Source of the DNA: a virus
Virus record (IMG/VR): IMGVR_UViG_3300046723_000260
Coordinates: 1-64,000 of that record
Strand: one strand, 5' to 3'
DNA length: 64,000 nt
Part shown: positions 25,069 to 32,984 of the stretch, piece by piece
How the letters are laid out: each line of letters starts with the position of its first letter
Position numbering within the stretch: position 1 is the first letter of the stretch
Position numbers and translations under genes: made by a program
Notes under the pieces: model-generated
Database searches by the model: none
Seen by the model: the letters and a program-made list of their open reading frames with translations, nothing else
Told to the model about the DNA's origin: nothing

Positions 25069-25695
25069 ATGATCTATCTGTCCGGACGCGTCGTCGAAGA
25101 TCTTCCGGCCGCAGTCGGGTTCATGCTTACGCCGAACAGCGAGAAGAAATGGAAGCATTGGCCGCCGCGCAAGGGCGCGGATTCGCCGCGGAGCTGGGCC
25201 GCAGACAGCGGGCGATTCTCAGACCCGAAAAGCTATGCGGACGAGAAGTATCTCGGATGGCTTTCTACGTTCGAGCCGACGCAGTGCCTGTTCGCGACGG
25301 CCCCGGACGTGCTCGGCGACCATGCGGCGACGCTCGCGATGTCAGACCCGATCATGCCGCTAATCAGGGCGTTCGGCTTCAAGGTCGCCTTCGTGGCGCA
25401 AGACGGATTCGACACGGCGCCGTGGGACAAGTTCGACTGCCTGTTCCTGGGCGGGACCAACGCCTTCAAGCTCGGGGCCGCAGTGCCTGGAATCGTTTCG
25501 GAGGCCAGATCGCGGGGCAAGTGGGTGCACATGGGGCGGGCCAACTCCTACAAACGCCTGCGCGTGGCGGCGGCGATCGGTTGCCAATCGGCCGACGGCA
25601 CGTTCCTCAGATTCGGCCCGCGCCAGAACTCCGTAAGGCTCGGCCGATGGCTGGACAAGCTCCACGCCCAGCCGCTGCTGCCGAAGGGATTCTAA
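25069..25695 (+). CDS. dpdA: DpdA-type DNA 7-deazaguanine transglycosylase
   Basis: 208 residues, matching the short phage (DpdA2-like) form of the tRNA-guanine transglycosylase superfamily. Key stretches are AADSGRFSDPKSY near residue 45 (the DSG-F site that corresponds to the catalytic Asp region of TGT), FATAPDVLGDHAATL, FVAQDGFDTAPWD, LFLGGTNAFKLG and GKWVHMGRANSYKRL. The zinc-binding cysteines of tRNA enzymes are missing, as expected for the phage form. The enzyme swaps guanine in DNA for a preQ0-type base. The adjacent QueC supplies the precursor. Confidence 0.8.
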   Translation: MIYLSGRVVEDLPAAVGFMLTPNSEKKWKHWPPRKGADSPRSWAADSGRFSDPKSYADEKYLGWLSTFEPTQCLFATAPDVLGDHAATLAMSDPIMPLIRAFGFKVAFVAQDGFDTAPWDKFDCLFLGGTNAFKLGAAVPGIVSEARSRGKWVHMGRANSYKRLRVAAAIGCQSADGTFLRFGPRQNSVRLGRWLDKLHAQPLLPKGF

Positions 25696-25696
25696 G

Positions 25697-26245
25697 GTGA
25701 AAACGCTCGTGCTATTCTCCGGTGGCCTGGATAGCGCCGTCGTGCTCGCCTCCTGCGTCGCGGCGGGCGACGAGGTTCTCGCAGTCGGCTTCGACTACGG
25801 TCAGCCGCATGCGATCGAGCTCGACCGCGCCGCCTTCATCGCGCGCGGCATGAACGTTCCCTACGAGGAGGTCGAACTTCCCGCGATGCCGCTGGCCGAC
25901 GACGTGGTGTTCGCCGGCCGCAACATGGTGATGGCGGCGGCGGCCATCTCGATCGCCCACGCCAGGGGGTTCGACCGGATCGCCCTCGGCTGCAATGCCG
26001 ACGACCATCGCCGCTTCCGCGACTGCCGCCGCGACTTCTGGTCAGCCATGCGAAGGGCGGCGCGGGCCTACGACGTCGGCATCAGCGCGCCGCTCTTGCG
26101 GTCGAGTAAACGCGCGATCGTGAGGCGGGCCAAGGCCCTCGGCGTTCCCGTCGAGCAAACATGGTCATGCTACGAACCGCGGGGCGGAGAACCCTGCGGA
26201 GAATGTCTCGCCTGCAAACTGCGAAAGGCAGCCCTATGCTCTTGA
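25697..26245 (+). CDS. queC: QueC, 7-cyano-7-deazaguanine (preQ0) synthase
   Basis: 182 residues from GTG 25697, shorter than the usual 220-230. The ATP-binding SGGLDS loop is at residues 8-13, FDYGQPHAIEL near 32-42, GRNMVMAAAAISIAHA near 74 and FRDCRRDFW near 112. The zinc site is WSCYEPRGGEPCGECLACKLR at the C-terminus. QueC turns 7-carboxy-7-deazaguanine into preQ0 with ATP and ammonia. No queD or queE is present in the window, so the carboxy precursor must come from the host. Confidence 0.85.
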   Translation: MKTLVLFSGGLDSAVVLASCVAAGDEVLAVGFDYGQPHAIELDRAAFIARGMNVPYEEVELPAMPLADDVVFAGRNMVMAAAAISIAHARGFDRIALGCNADDHRRFRDCRRDFWSAMRRAARAYDVGISAPLLRSSKRAIVRRAKALGVPVEQTWSCYEPRGGEPCGECLACKLRKAALCS

Positions 26246-26751
26246 TCCTGCTCTACGTCGCGACCATCCCCGCGGCGAATTACATGATCGGCCACGTCGG
26301 CACGGTCTGCATCCCCAACGGCCCATGCCTGATTCCGGTTCTGCCGGGCGTCCTGGCGCCCAGCGGCGTGTTGATGATCGGGGTCGCCTTGCTGCTCCGC
26401 GACCTCGTGCAACGCCGCCTCGGCGCGGCGTGGTCGCTCGGTTGCGTCGCGGCGGGGACGGCGGCGTCGCTCCTGGTCGCGCCGCCGGCGCTCGCGGCGG
26501 CATCTGGAATCGCCTTCGCCCTGTCCGAGCTGACCGACTTCGCGGTATTCACGCCGCTCTACCGGCGGCGGCTGATCGCGGCTCTCGCTCTAAGCTGCCT
26601 AGCTGGCGCCGTCGTCGACAGCGCGTTGTTCCTATGGCTCGCGTTCGGCAGCCTAGACCACCTGGCCGGGCAGATCATCGGCAAGGTCTATGCGGTTGCG
26701 GCATTCGCGATCATCAGCCCCGCAAGATGGGGCACGGAGAAGACGCGATGA
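26236..26751 (+). CDS. YhhQ/VUT-family queuosine-precursor transporter
   Basis: 171 residues from ATG 26236, overlapping queC. About five to six hydrophobic segments are visible. IPAANYMIGHVG, GVLMIGVALLLRDLVQRRLG, FALSELTDFAVFTPLYRRR and VVDSALFLWLAFGSL match the YhhQ (VUT) family that imports preQ0, preQ1 or queuine. In this cluster it would raise the precursor pool for DpdA. It is a moderate-confidence family call with strong context. Confidence 0.75.
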   Translation: MLLILLYVATIPAANYMIGHVGTVCIPNGPCLIPVLPGVLAPSGVLMIGVALLLRDLVQRRLGAAWSLGCVAAGTAASLLVAPPALAAASGIAFALSELTDFAVFTPLYRRRLIAALALSCLAGAVVDSALFLWLAFGSLDHLAGQIIGKVYAVAAFAIISPARWGTEKTR

Positions 26752-26951
26752 CGCCGGACCAACTGAGCGACGACGACAAGCTTCTGATCCGCGGCATGAA
26801 CCACCGCGGCGCGATCTGCGAAGACACAGCGGGGCGCTACCGCCCGCTCAAGAGCAACGTCGCCGCGCTCCACTTCGACGGCCAGATGCTGGTCAACATG
26901 GTTTGGCTGCTGCGCCCGGAGGTGTCGCGGACCGAATCGGAGCGGGCATGA
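26748..26951 (+). CDS. Small hypothetical protein
   Basis: 67 residues, MTPDQLSDDDKLLIRGMNHR to LLRPEVSRTESERA. Its start overlaps the transporter stop and its stop overlaps the methyltransferase start (ATGA), so it is part of the modification operon. No known family. Confidence 0.5.
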   Translation: MTPDQLSDDDKLLIRGMNHRGAICEDTAGRYRPLKSNVAALHFDGQMLVNMVWLLRPEVSRTESERA

Positions 26952-28225
26952 GCGTCAGGATCATCGCCGGGGACTGCCTGGCGGAGCTTCGCAAGATGCC
27001 GCCCGAGAGCGTCCACTGCGTCGTGACGAGTCCGCCGTACTACGGCCTGCGAGACTACGGCGCGGCGGGCCAGATCGGTCTGGAGCCGGACTTCCGCGAC
27101 TACGTCGCGAGGCTGGTCGAGGTCTTCCGCGAGGTCCGCCGCGCGCTGCGCTCGGACGGGACGCTGTGGCTCAACCTCGGGGACAGCTACGCGACGGGCG
27201 CCGGCGGCGTCGGTGCCAGGCCTGGCGGCGGCGCGCAGGGCGATGCCTGGGCCGGTTATCGCGGCGGGCGAAACGGATCAGAAGGGAAGCATGCCTACGG
27301 CGAAAACAACGGAGGCGTCGGGCCGATGACGCAGCCGAACCGGATGCCGCAGCGCGGGCTGAAGCCGAAGGACCTCATGGGCATCCCGTGGCGCGTGGCG
27401 TTCGCTCTGCAGGACGACGGCTGGTGGCTGCGCCAGGACATCGTGTGGGCGAAGCCGAACCCGATGCCGGAGAGCGTCACCGACCGCTGCACGAAGTCGC
27501 ACGAGTACCTTTTCCTGCTTTCCAAGAGTCAAAGGTACCATTTCGACCAGGAGGCGATCCTCGAGCCGATCTCGGCGGCGACGGTCGAGCGGCTCTCGCA
27601 GCCGGCGCTGGAGGAGCAGCTCGGCTCGCTCCGCGTCCCGGGCAAGATCAACGGGCCGATGAAGGCGGTGAGCCGGAGCGGCAACGCGCAGGAGGGCGTC
27701 CGGAACAAGCGTTCGGTCTGGACCGTGACGACGATCCCGTTCTCCGAGGCGCACTTCGCGACCTTTCCGCCCGCGCTGATCGAGCCGTGCGTCAAGGCGG
27801 GGACGAGCGAGAAGGGATGCTGCGCGAGGTGCGGCTCGCCCTGGGCGCGGCTCCAGGAACGAACCGTCGGCGGCGTGAGCGTGACGGTGCCGGCGCAGGA
27901 GAGGTTCGCGCGGCGCCCCGACGGCGCTCCGCTGATGGGCGACAACGCCTTCACGCAGGACGAGACGGAGCGCGGCTCGTTCGCCGCCAAGAACGGCGTC
28001 GTCAGGAAGGCCGACGCGGGATGGGCGGCAAGCTGCGAGTGCGGCGCGGGCGTGACGCCCTGCACAGTGCTAGACCCGTTCGGCGGCGCCGGGACTACCG
28101 GCCTGGTCGCCGATCGGCTCGGCCGCGACGCGGTCCTGATCGAGATCAATCCGGAGTACGCCGACATGGCGCAACGCCGCATCGAGAAGGACGCCGGCCT
28201 GTTCGCCAGCGTGGCGGCCGAATGA
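26948..28225 (+). CDS. DNA methyltransferase, SPPY type (N4-cytosine or N6-adenine)
   Basis: 425 residues in beta-class order. VVTSPPYYGLRDYG near residue 25-38 is the catalytic SPPY motif. DLMGIPWRVAFALQDDGWWLRQDIVWAKPNP-type motifs occur around residue 140-180, and the SAM-binding DPFGGAGTTGLVADRLG is near residue 378. A Cys-rich insert (GCCARCGSPW, then CECGAG) looks like a split zinc ribbon between the lobes. Target base and site cannot be told from sequence. It is one of three methyltransferases in this island. Confidence 0.8.
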   Translation: MSVRIIAGDCLAELRKMPPESVHCVVTSPPYYGLRDYGAAGQIGLEPDFRDYVARLVEVFREVRRALRSDGTLWLNLGDSYATGAGGVGARPGGGAQGDAWAGYRGGRNGSEGKHAYGENNGGVGPMTQPNRMPQRGLKPKDLMGIPWRVAFALQDDGWWLRQDIVWAKPNPMPESVTDRCTKSHEYLFLLSKSQRYHFDQEAILEPISAATVERLSQPALEEQLGSLRVPGKINGPMKAVSRSGNAQEGVRNKRSVWTVTTIPFSEAHFATFPPALIEPCVKAGTSEKGCCARCGSPWARLQERTVGGVSVTVPAQERFARRPDGAPLMGDNAFTQDETERGSFAAKNGVVRKADAGWAASCECGAGVTPCTVLDPFGGAGTTGLVADRLGRDAVLIEINPEYADMAQRRIEKDAGLFASVAAE

Positions 28226-28911
28226 CCTGGACGCTGGCCTCCGGGCACGATCGCCGCGCGCTGGACGTGGTCGACGGCCTCGGCTGCTGCGCCGAGGCCG
28301 GGCCGCACTACTCGCGCCGCACGCCCGGCGCCCCGAGCTTCACCGGCGTCGGCCAGGAGATCGTGCTCGTGACCGACTGCGGCCGCGCGGTGTGGGCCGC
28401 CGTTCGCAACGAGCTGCCGGCCCCGGCCTTCACCGGATGGCGCTCCAGGCACGGCGACCTGTTCCGGGAGCTGAAGCGCCGCGAGCCAGGGCCGCCGAGC
28501 AAGCCGGGCTTCCTCTTCAGGAACATGATGTTTCGCAACCTCGGCGCCGGGCTGTCGTCGGACCTGATCCGGTCGGCGGTCGAGGAGACCTATCGGCAAT
28601 GGGCGCGGAGGTACGGGACGGTCCCGCCCGAGCGGTTGCGGACCGAGGTCGAGGTTGCGAAGGTCAAGTCCGCGAATCCCGGATACTGCTACCTGATGGC
28701 GGGCTGGGAGCGCGGGCAGATCGTCCGGGGAAAACTGCACCTTTGGGCGCCGATGAGGGAGGAAAGCCGTGACCGAGAAACAGGCCGCCGGTTCGATTCC
28801 GGGGCGGAAGCGGAGGAACGGGAGGGGCCGGGCCAAAAAACGCGCCGGCGAGGCTCCGCCGCGGATGGAGCGGGTCTCGCTCCCGCTCTCGAAGATCTAC
28901 CCCTGGCCTGA
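28222..28911 (+). CDS. Hypothetical protein of the modification island
   Basis: 229 residues from ATG 28222. Residues 1-180 look like a real domain, with AGPHYSRRTPGAPSFTGVGQ, WAAVRNELPAPAFTGWRSRHG and YLMAGWERG. The last 45 residues overlap the ParB-domain gene by 143 bases and are low-complexity, so the conserved part probably ends near LHLWAPMRE. No family is recognised. Confidence 0.5.
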   Translation: MTWTLASGHDRRALDVVDGLGCCAEAGPHYSRRTPGAPSFTGVGQEIVLVTDCGRAVWAAVRNELPAPAFTGWRSRHGDLFRELKRREPGPPSKPGFLFRNMMFRNLGAGLSSDLIRSAVEETYRQWARRYGTVPPERLRTEVEVAKVKSANPGYCYLMAGWERGQIVRGKLHLWAPMREESRDRETGRRFDSGAEAEEREGPGQKTRRRGSAADGAGLAPALEDLPLA

Positions 28912-29383
28912 CAATCCGCGGACCCACCCGCCGGCCCAGGTCGCGCTCCTCGCCGAGCTGATCAAGCGGTACGGCCCCGACCAGGACATCGTCGTCGACG
29001 AGGACGGCGTGATCCTCAAGGGCCACGGGCGGCTCCTCGCCGCGACGCTCGCCGGGCTGCGCGAGTTCCCGGTCACGCGCCGGACCGGCCTGTCGGAGGC
29101 CGACAAGACCGCGATGCGGATCCAGGACAACCAGGTCGCCCTGCTCTCGGGCTGGGACCGCGACCTCCTGCGCGGCCAGATCGGCGCGCTGCGGGCGGAC
29201 GGCTTCGACGTGAAGCTGCTCGGCTTCGGCGACACCCAGCTCGTGCAGTTCGAGACGCTGCCGGGGCCGCCCGGCGAGTTCCCGGCGTTCGGGGAGGACA
29301 TCCCGACGGCGTTCTGCTGCCCGAAGTGCGGGTACAAGTGGTCGGGCTCCGCCGCGCCGGGCAAGGCGACGGACGACGAATGA
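28769..29383 (+). CDS. ParB/Srx-domain protein (no DNA-binding HTH)
   Basis: 204 residues from GTG 28769, preceded by GGGAGGAAA. After a basic Arg/Lys/Gly start comes a ParB-like domain at residues 33-130: LPLSKIYPWPDNPRTHPP, then GVILKGHGRLLAATLAGL with the GHGR motif. The helix-turn-helix of partition ParB is absent. CPKCGYKW near the end hints at a zinc site. Such proteins accompany phage methyltransferases; nuclease or CTPase activity is not shown. Confidence 0.65.
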   Translation: MTEKQAAGSIPGRKRRNGRGRAKKRAGEAPPRMERVSLPLSKIYPWPDNPRTHPPAQVALLAELIKRYGPDQDIVVDEDGVILKGHGRLLAATLAGLREFPVTRRTGLSEADKTAMRIQDNQVALLSGWDRDLLRGQIGALRADGFDVKLLGFGDTQLVQFETLPGPPGEFPAFGEDIPTAFCCPKCGYKWSGSAAPGKATDDE

Positions 29384-31458
29384 CCGCGTGGTTCTGCCAA
29401 CGCGACGGGCGGACGGGAGCGATCAAACGCCGGTCGCTCGACTTGCATCCGTCGTTCACGATATGCGCGCAGGGGACCGGCGACGCCTTCGCTGGCGAGT
29501 ATTGGATCGAGGAAACGGGTGAGAGCATGATTCCCAAATCGCCGACCGCGCCCAGGCGCGGGGAGAAGCAGTTGTTCGACGGCGGCAAGCCGGAGTACCG
29601 CGTGCCGCTGGTCTCGGAGATCGCGGCGATGCCCTGGAACGGGATGACGGTCGCGACCACCTTCGCGGGCTGCGGCGGCTCGAGCCTCGGCTACCGGATG
29701 GCGGGCTTCCGCGTGGTCTGGGCGAACGAGTTCGTGCCGGTCGCCCAGGAGAGCTACCGGGCCAACATGGCGGCGGGGACCGTGCTGGACGGCCGCGACG
29801 TGCGCGAGATCGAGGCCGCGGAGATCCTGAAGGCCGCGAAGCTGAAGGTCGGCGAGCTGGACCTGTTCGACGGCTCGCCGCCGTGCCAGGCGTTCTCGAC
29901 CGCGGGCAAGCGCGAGCGGGGATGGGGCGAGGAGCGCCAGTACGCCCACGGGGCCAAGCAGAAGAACGAGGACCTGTTCTTCGAGTTCTGCCGGCTGCGC
30001 GACGGCCTGCAGCCGCGGGCGTTCGTGGCCGAGAACGTGTCGGGCCTCGTGAAGGGCGCGGCCAAGGGCTACTTCCTGGAGATCCTGCGGCGGCTGAAGG
30101 TCGGCTACCGGGTCGAGGCGCGGCTGCTCGACGCGCAGTGGCTCGGCGTCCCGCAGCAGCGCCAGCGGATCATCTTCGTCGGCGCGCGCGAGGACCTCGG
30201 GCTCGAGCCCGCGTTCCCGGCGCCGCTGCCGTACCGCTACAGCGTCCGCGACGCGCTGCCGTGGATCGGGCGGGCGACGCTCGACATGGGCGGCAGCTTC
30301 AAGCCCGCCGGCGGCGGCGACGTGACCAACCGCCCGGCGCCGACGATCATCTCCTCGACGTCGCACCACATGAAGGTCGAGGCCGAGATCGTGGTCGGGC
30401 GCGGCAGCAGGCGCAGGCGCGAGAGCGGCGAGCCGTTGAGCGCGGACGAGCCGAGCATGTCGGTGCTGGCCGACGGCGGGCGGAAGAACAGCTCGCAGTT
30501 CATGGTGCAGTACGCCAACGGGCAGCCGCCGCGGGACATCACCGACCTCCCGGCCCCGACGGTCACCGCGGGCCCCGGCGACGGCAGCGGCGGCGGCCCG
30601 CGCAACCACTTCAAGATCGTGAAGAACAAGAACGCCGCGCACCGCGGCAAGGGCCAGGAGTACCCCGAGGACGAACCGGCGCCGACTGTGATGGCGCGGC
30701 GGTCGAACTTCGATGCGGAGATCGTCTACCGGGGGCAGAACGGCGGCAAGGACTACGGCGAGCGCCGAAGGTCCGTCGACGAGCCAAGCGCGGCGATCTC
30801 CTCGCATGGCTACGGAGCGGCGGCGAAGCACCAAGTCCACGTCGAGGAGCGCGTCGTCCAGAACTCGCGCTACGACAAGCAGGTCGACGTGACGGACGGG
30901 CCCGCGCTCACCGTCGGCACCCACGGGCGGGCGAAGTCGTCGAACCATCTGGAGGTCGAGGTCCGCAAGATCGCCAACGGCGACACCGTCCCGGACAACG
31001 TCGCGGCGACGCTGGAGGGCTACGCCGTCGGGGAGGAGTGGGACAAGCTCAACCCGGGCCAGCAGTCCGACAAGTTCTTCTCGCTGGTGCGGCCCGACGC
31101 GGGGAAGCCTTGCCCGACCATCACGGCGATGGGCGTCGGCAGCGTCAACCAGGGATCGCCCGGCGGGACCGCCGCCGTCACGCACCCGACCGAGAAGCGC
31201 AAGTTCACGATCGAGGAGCTGAAGCGGATCTGCGCCTTCCCGGACGACTTCGTCCTGGTCGGCACCTACGGGCAGAGGTGGGAGCGCCTGGGCAACTCGG
31301 TGCCGCCGGTCATGATGCGGCACATCGCGGAGGCGGTCAGGGACCGGGTGTTGCTTCCCGCGCGAGCCGCCGCCAGAAGCGCCGCGCCCGCCGGACGTTC
31401 GCCTCCTCGTTCCACCAGCGGTTCACGCCGGAAGGGTGCGGGCAGATCGCGATCCTGA
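29380..31458 (+). CDS. Cytosine-C5 DNA methyltransferase with expanded recognition region
   Basis: 692 residues. Motifs run in order: FAGCGGSSLGYRMAG near 103, SPPCQAFSTAG near 165 (catalytic Cys), ENVSGL near 217, VPQQRQRIIFVG near 257 and LGNSVPPVMM near 635. The variable region (about 315-590) is very long and holds seven degenerate units with a P-A-P-T-like core (RPAPTI, EPSMSV, LPAPTV, EPAPTV, EPSAAI, GPALTV, KPCPTI), mostly 30-42 residues apart. The first 49 residues, before MIPKSPTAPRR, look like an added piece. The C-terminus overlaps the convergent gene by 122 bases. Confidence 0.85.
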   Translation: MTAWFCQRDGRTGAIKRRSLDLHPSFTICAQGTGDAFAGEYWIEETGESMIPKSPTAPRRGEKQLFDGGKPEYRVPLVSEIAAMPWNGMTVATTFAGCGGSSLGYRMAGFRVVWANEFVPVAQESYRANMAAGTVLDGRDVREIEAAEILKAAKLKVGELDLFDGSPPCQAFSTAGKRERGWGEERQYAHGAKQKNEDLFFEFCRLRDGLQPRAFVAENVSGLVKGAAKGYFLEILRRLKVGYRVEARLLDAQWLGVPQQRQRIIFVGAREDLGLEPAFPAPLPYRYSVRDALPWIGRATLDMGGSFKPAGGGDVTNRPAPTIISSTSHHMKVEAEIVVGRGSRRRRESGEPLSADEPSMSVLADGGRKNSSQFMVQYANGQPPRDITDLPAPTVTAGPGDGSGGGPRNHFKIVKNKNAAHRGKGQEYPEDEPAPTVMARRSNFDAEIVYRGQNGGKDYGERRRSVDEPSAAISSHGYGAAAKHQVHVEERVVQNSRYDKQVDVTDGPALTVGTHGRAKSSNHLEVEVRKIANGDTVPDNVAATLEGYAVGEEWDKLNPGQQSDKFFSLVRPDAGKPCPTITAMGVGSVNQGSPGGTAAVTHPTEKRKFTIEELKRICAFPDDFVLVGTYGQRWERLGNSVPPVMMRHIAEAVRDRVLLPARAAARSAAPAGRSPPRSTSGSRRKGAGRSRS

Positions 31459-31798
31459 AGGCCAACCCGGGAATCCAGACGAACGGCTTCAGCGCGCGCG
31501 GCAGGAAGAACGCCCGCGCGACGTGGTCGCCGAGCAGCACCACCGGGCGGTCGGAGAGGTCGCCGTTCATCATCATGCCGCCGGCGATCTCCTGCGCCTC
31601 GCGGAGCGGGAAGAGGTCGCCCTTCCCCGCCTTCCCGGGGAAGTCGGAGATCACGTTCACGCGCTCGAACAGGAGCGCGAAGTCGTCGGGCCCGAGGCCG
31701 CAAAGCTCGGCCAGCCGCCTTCCGCACCGCCCCGAAAGCGGCCGCGCCGGATCCGTGTTGGGACCCGGCGCTTGGCCGACGATCAGCGGTCTCCTCAC
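31337..31798 (-). CDS. Uracil-DNA-glycosylase-like protein
   Basis: 153 residues from GTG 31798, overlapping the preceding stop (GTGA). LIVGQAPGPNTDPARPLSGRCGRRLAEL resembles the GxxPG active-site loop of the UDG superfamily. RVNVISDF, RPVVLLGDHVARAFF and CPHPSGVNRWWNEE (the HPSG loop) follow in family order. It may remove uracil or another odd base, or serve as a fold-only relative. In a phage with modified guanine its substrate is an open question. Confidence 0.65.
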   Translation of the reverse strand: MRRPLIVGQAPGPNTDPARPLSGRCGRRLAELCGLGPDDFALLFERVNVISDFPGKAGKGDLFPLREAQEIAGGMMMNGDLSDRPVVLLGDHVARAFFLPRALKPFVWIPGLAFRIAICPHPSGVNRWWNEEANVRRARRFWRRLAREATPGP

Positions 31799-32082
31799 GA
31801 GGCGCACCAGCCGGCGAGGATCCAGCGATCCTCGCCGCACCGCGCGAGCATCGGGAGCGACCATTTGTCGTGGTGGTTCTCGAAGATCCACTCGGCGGCC
31901 TCGATGTCGCTGGCGAACTTCCGGTCGCACTTGACCACGCCGATGCCCGCGGTCCCGAGGTGCCCGGTGTAGGGGCCGTGGCCGTTCTCGTGCCGCTCGG
32001 CCGCCTGGTAGTCCTCCGCCTTCTTCACGGCCTCCGTCCAGGTCTTGGCGCAGACGACGTGGCTGCAGGTGTGCGCGCCCAC
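31795..32082 (-). CDS. Hypothetical protein
   Basis: 95 residues. HTCSHVVCAKTWTEAVKKAEDY starts a small alpha-beta domain, and residues 55-95 contain IEAAEWIFENHHDKW and an aromatic end. Cys 6 and 11 may pair. It overlaps the UDG-like gene by four bases. No function known. Confidence 0.45.
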   Translation of the reverse strand: MGAHTCSHVVCAKTWTEAVKKAEDYQAAERHENGHGPYTGHLGTAGIGVVKCDRKFASDIEAAEWIFENHHDKWSLPMLARCGEDRWILAGWCAS

Positions 32083-32085
32083 GGT

Positions 32086-32517
32086 TCACGCCTCCTGCGG
32101 CGCGACGAAGCGCGAGTAGTAGCGCCCGTCGCGGGTTTCGACCGACCAGCCCGGCATGCTGTGGCGGACGTAGTGGACCTTCGCCCGCATCGGGTGCGCC
32201 TCGATCCCGAACTTCTCGACGAGCTCCGCCATCGACGCGCCCTCGGGGCCGGACATGAACGTCGCGACGTCCAGCGCGGGGACCGGGCCGCCCTTCTTCG
32301 CCGGCGCGGCCTTCGCCTTCGGGGCCGCTTTCGCCTTCGGCTTGTTGGCCTTCGCCTTGGCGACCGTCTTCTTCCGCTTCTTCATCGTGCTCTCCTGTTT
32401 GGGCGCCGAAGCCTTGACCGGCGCGGTGATGACGGGCTTCGCGGGCTTGCCCGCGGTCAGTTCGTAGTTGCGCTCCCGCAGCTCGCGGAGGCGCTGAGCC
32501 TTCGGCCCGAGCTTCAT
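32086..32517 (-). CDS. Basic protein with C-terminal winged-helix-like domain
   Basis: 143 residues from ATG 32517, overlapping the upstream stop (ATGA). ATG 32385, after GGAGAG, would give 99 residues. The middle is a Lys/Ala/Pro-rich tract (residues 45-80) like a histone tail. Residues 85-140 (VATFMSGPEGASMAELVEKF then YVRHSMPGWSVETRDGRYYS) look like a small winged helix. It may bind and condense DNA. Confidence 0.45.
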   Translation of the reverse strand: MKLGPKAQRLRELRERNYELTAGKPAKPVITAPVKASAPKQESTMKKRKKTVAKAKANKPKAKAAPKAKAAPAKKGGPVPALDVATFMSGPEGASMAELVEKFGIEAHPMRAKVHYVRHSMPGWSVETRDGRYYSRFVAPQEA

Positions 32518-32984
32518 TGCAGCACCCTCCCCCCGACGAGCCCGTCGAAGATCGACACGCCCAGGCTCAGCTCCTTTTGATGCCACCGGCCGACCTTCGC
32601 CTTGCCCCTCGCGTCGCGGACGATGTCGTAGAATCCGGCGATCTCGGCCTCGCTCGGCAGGGCGCTCTGCGCCGTGATCCAGAGGACCTCCTTGCGGTCT
32701 GCCTCCTTCGACGGGACCAGCTTGTCGGTGTTCGTCCCGACCGGGCGGACGACCATCCAGCCCTCGGTGATGACGACGACGCGGCTGGCGCTTCGCGCCC
32801 GGCAGATGTTCCTCACCGCGAGGATCGCGATCTCCTTCTGGGCCTGCCCGCCCCACGGCGCGCCGACCGGGATCACCCCGTCGGGGCACTGGATCAGGAA
32901 CACCGGGATGTGTTCGCCCCTCGCGTCGAACGACCGCCTCGCGGTCTTCTTCGCCTGCTCGAACAGCTCAGACAGCGTCTTCAT
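32514..32984 (-). CDS. Hypothetical protein
   Basis: 156 residues with alternating strands and helices (IPVFLIQCPDGVIPVG, ASRVVVITEGWMVV, ALPSEAEIAGFYDIVRDARG). It starts with an amphipathic helix, MKTLSELFEQAKKTARRSFD. It is coupled to both neighbours. No family is recognised. Confidence 0.45.
   Translation of the reverse strand: MKTLSELFEQAKKTARRSFDARGEHIPVFLIQCPDGVIPVGAPWGGQAQKEIAILAVRNICRARSASRVVVITEGWMVVRPVGTNTDKLVPSKEADRKEVLWITAQSALPSEAEIAGFYDIVRDARGKAKVGRWHQKELSLGVSIFDGLVGGRVLQ

Noticed and set aside
28791-28812. T-loop-like string GGTTCGATTCC suggesting a tRNA
   Set aside because: No matching acceptor, D or anticodon arms lie upstream, and the bases are coding sequence of the ParB-domain gene.
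28769-29383. Partition ParB acting on the parS site
   Set aside because: The protein has only the N-terminal ParB/Srx-like domain and lacks the helix-turn-helix needed to read parS.
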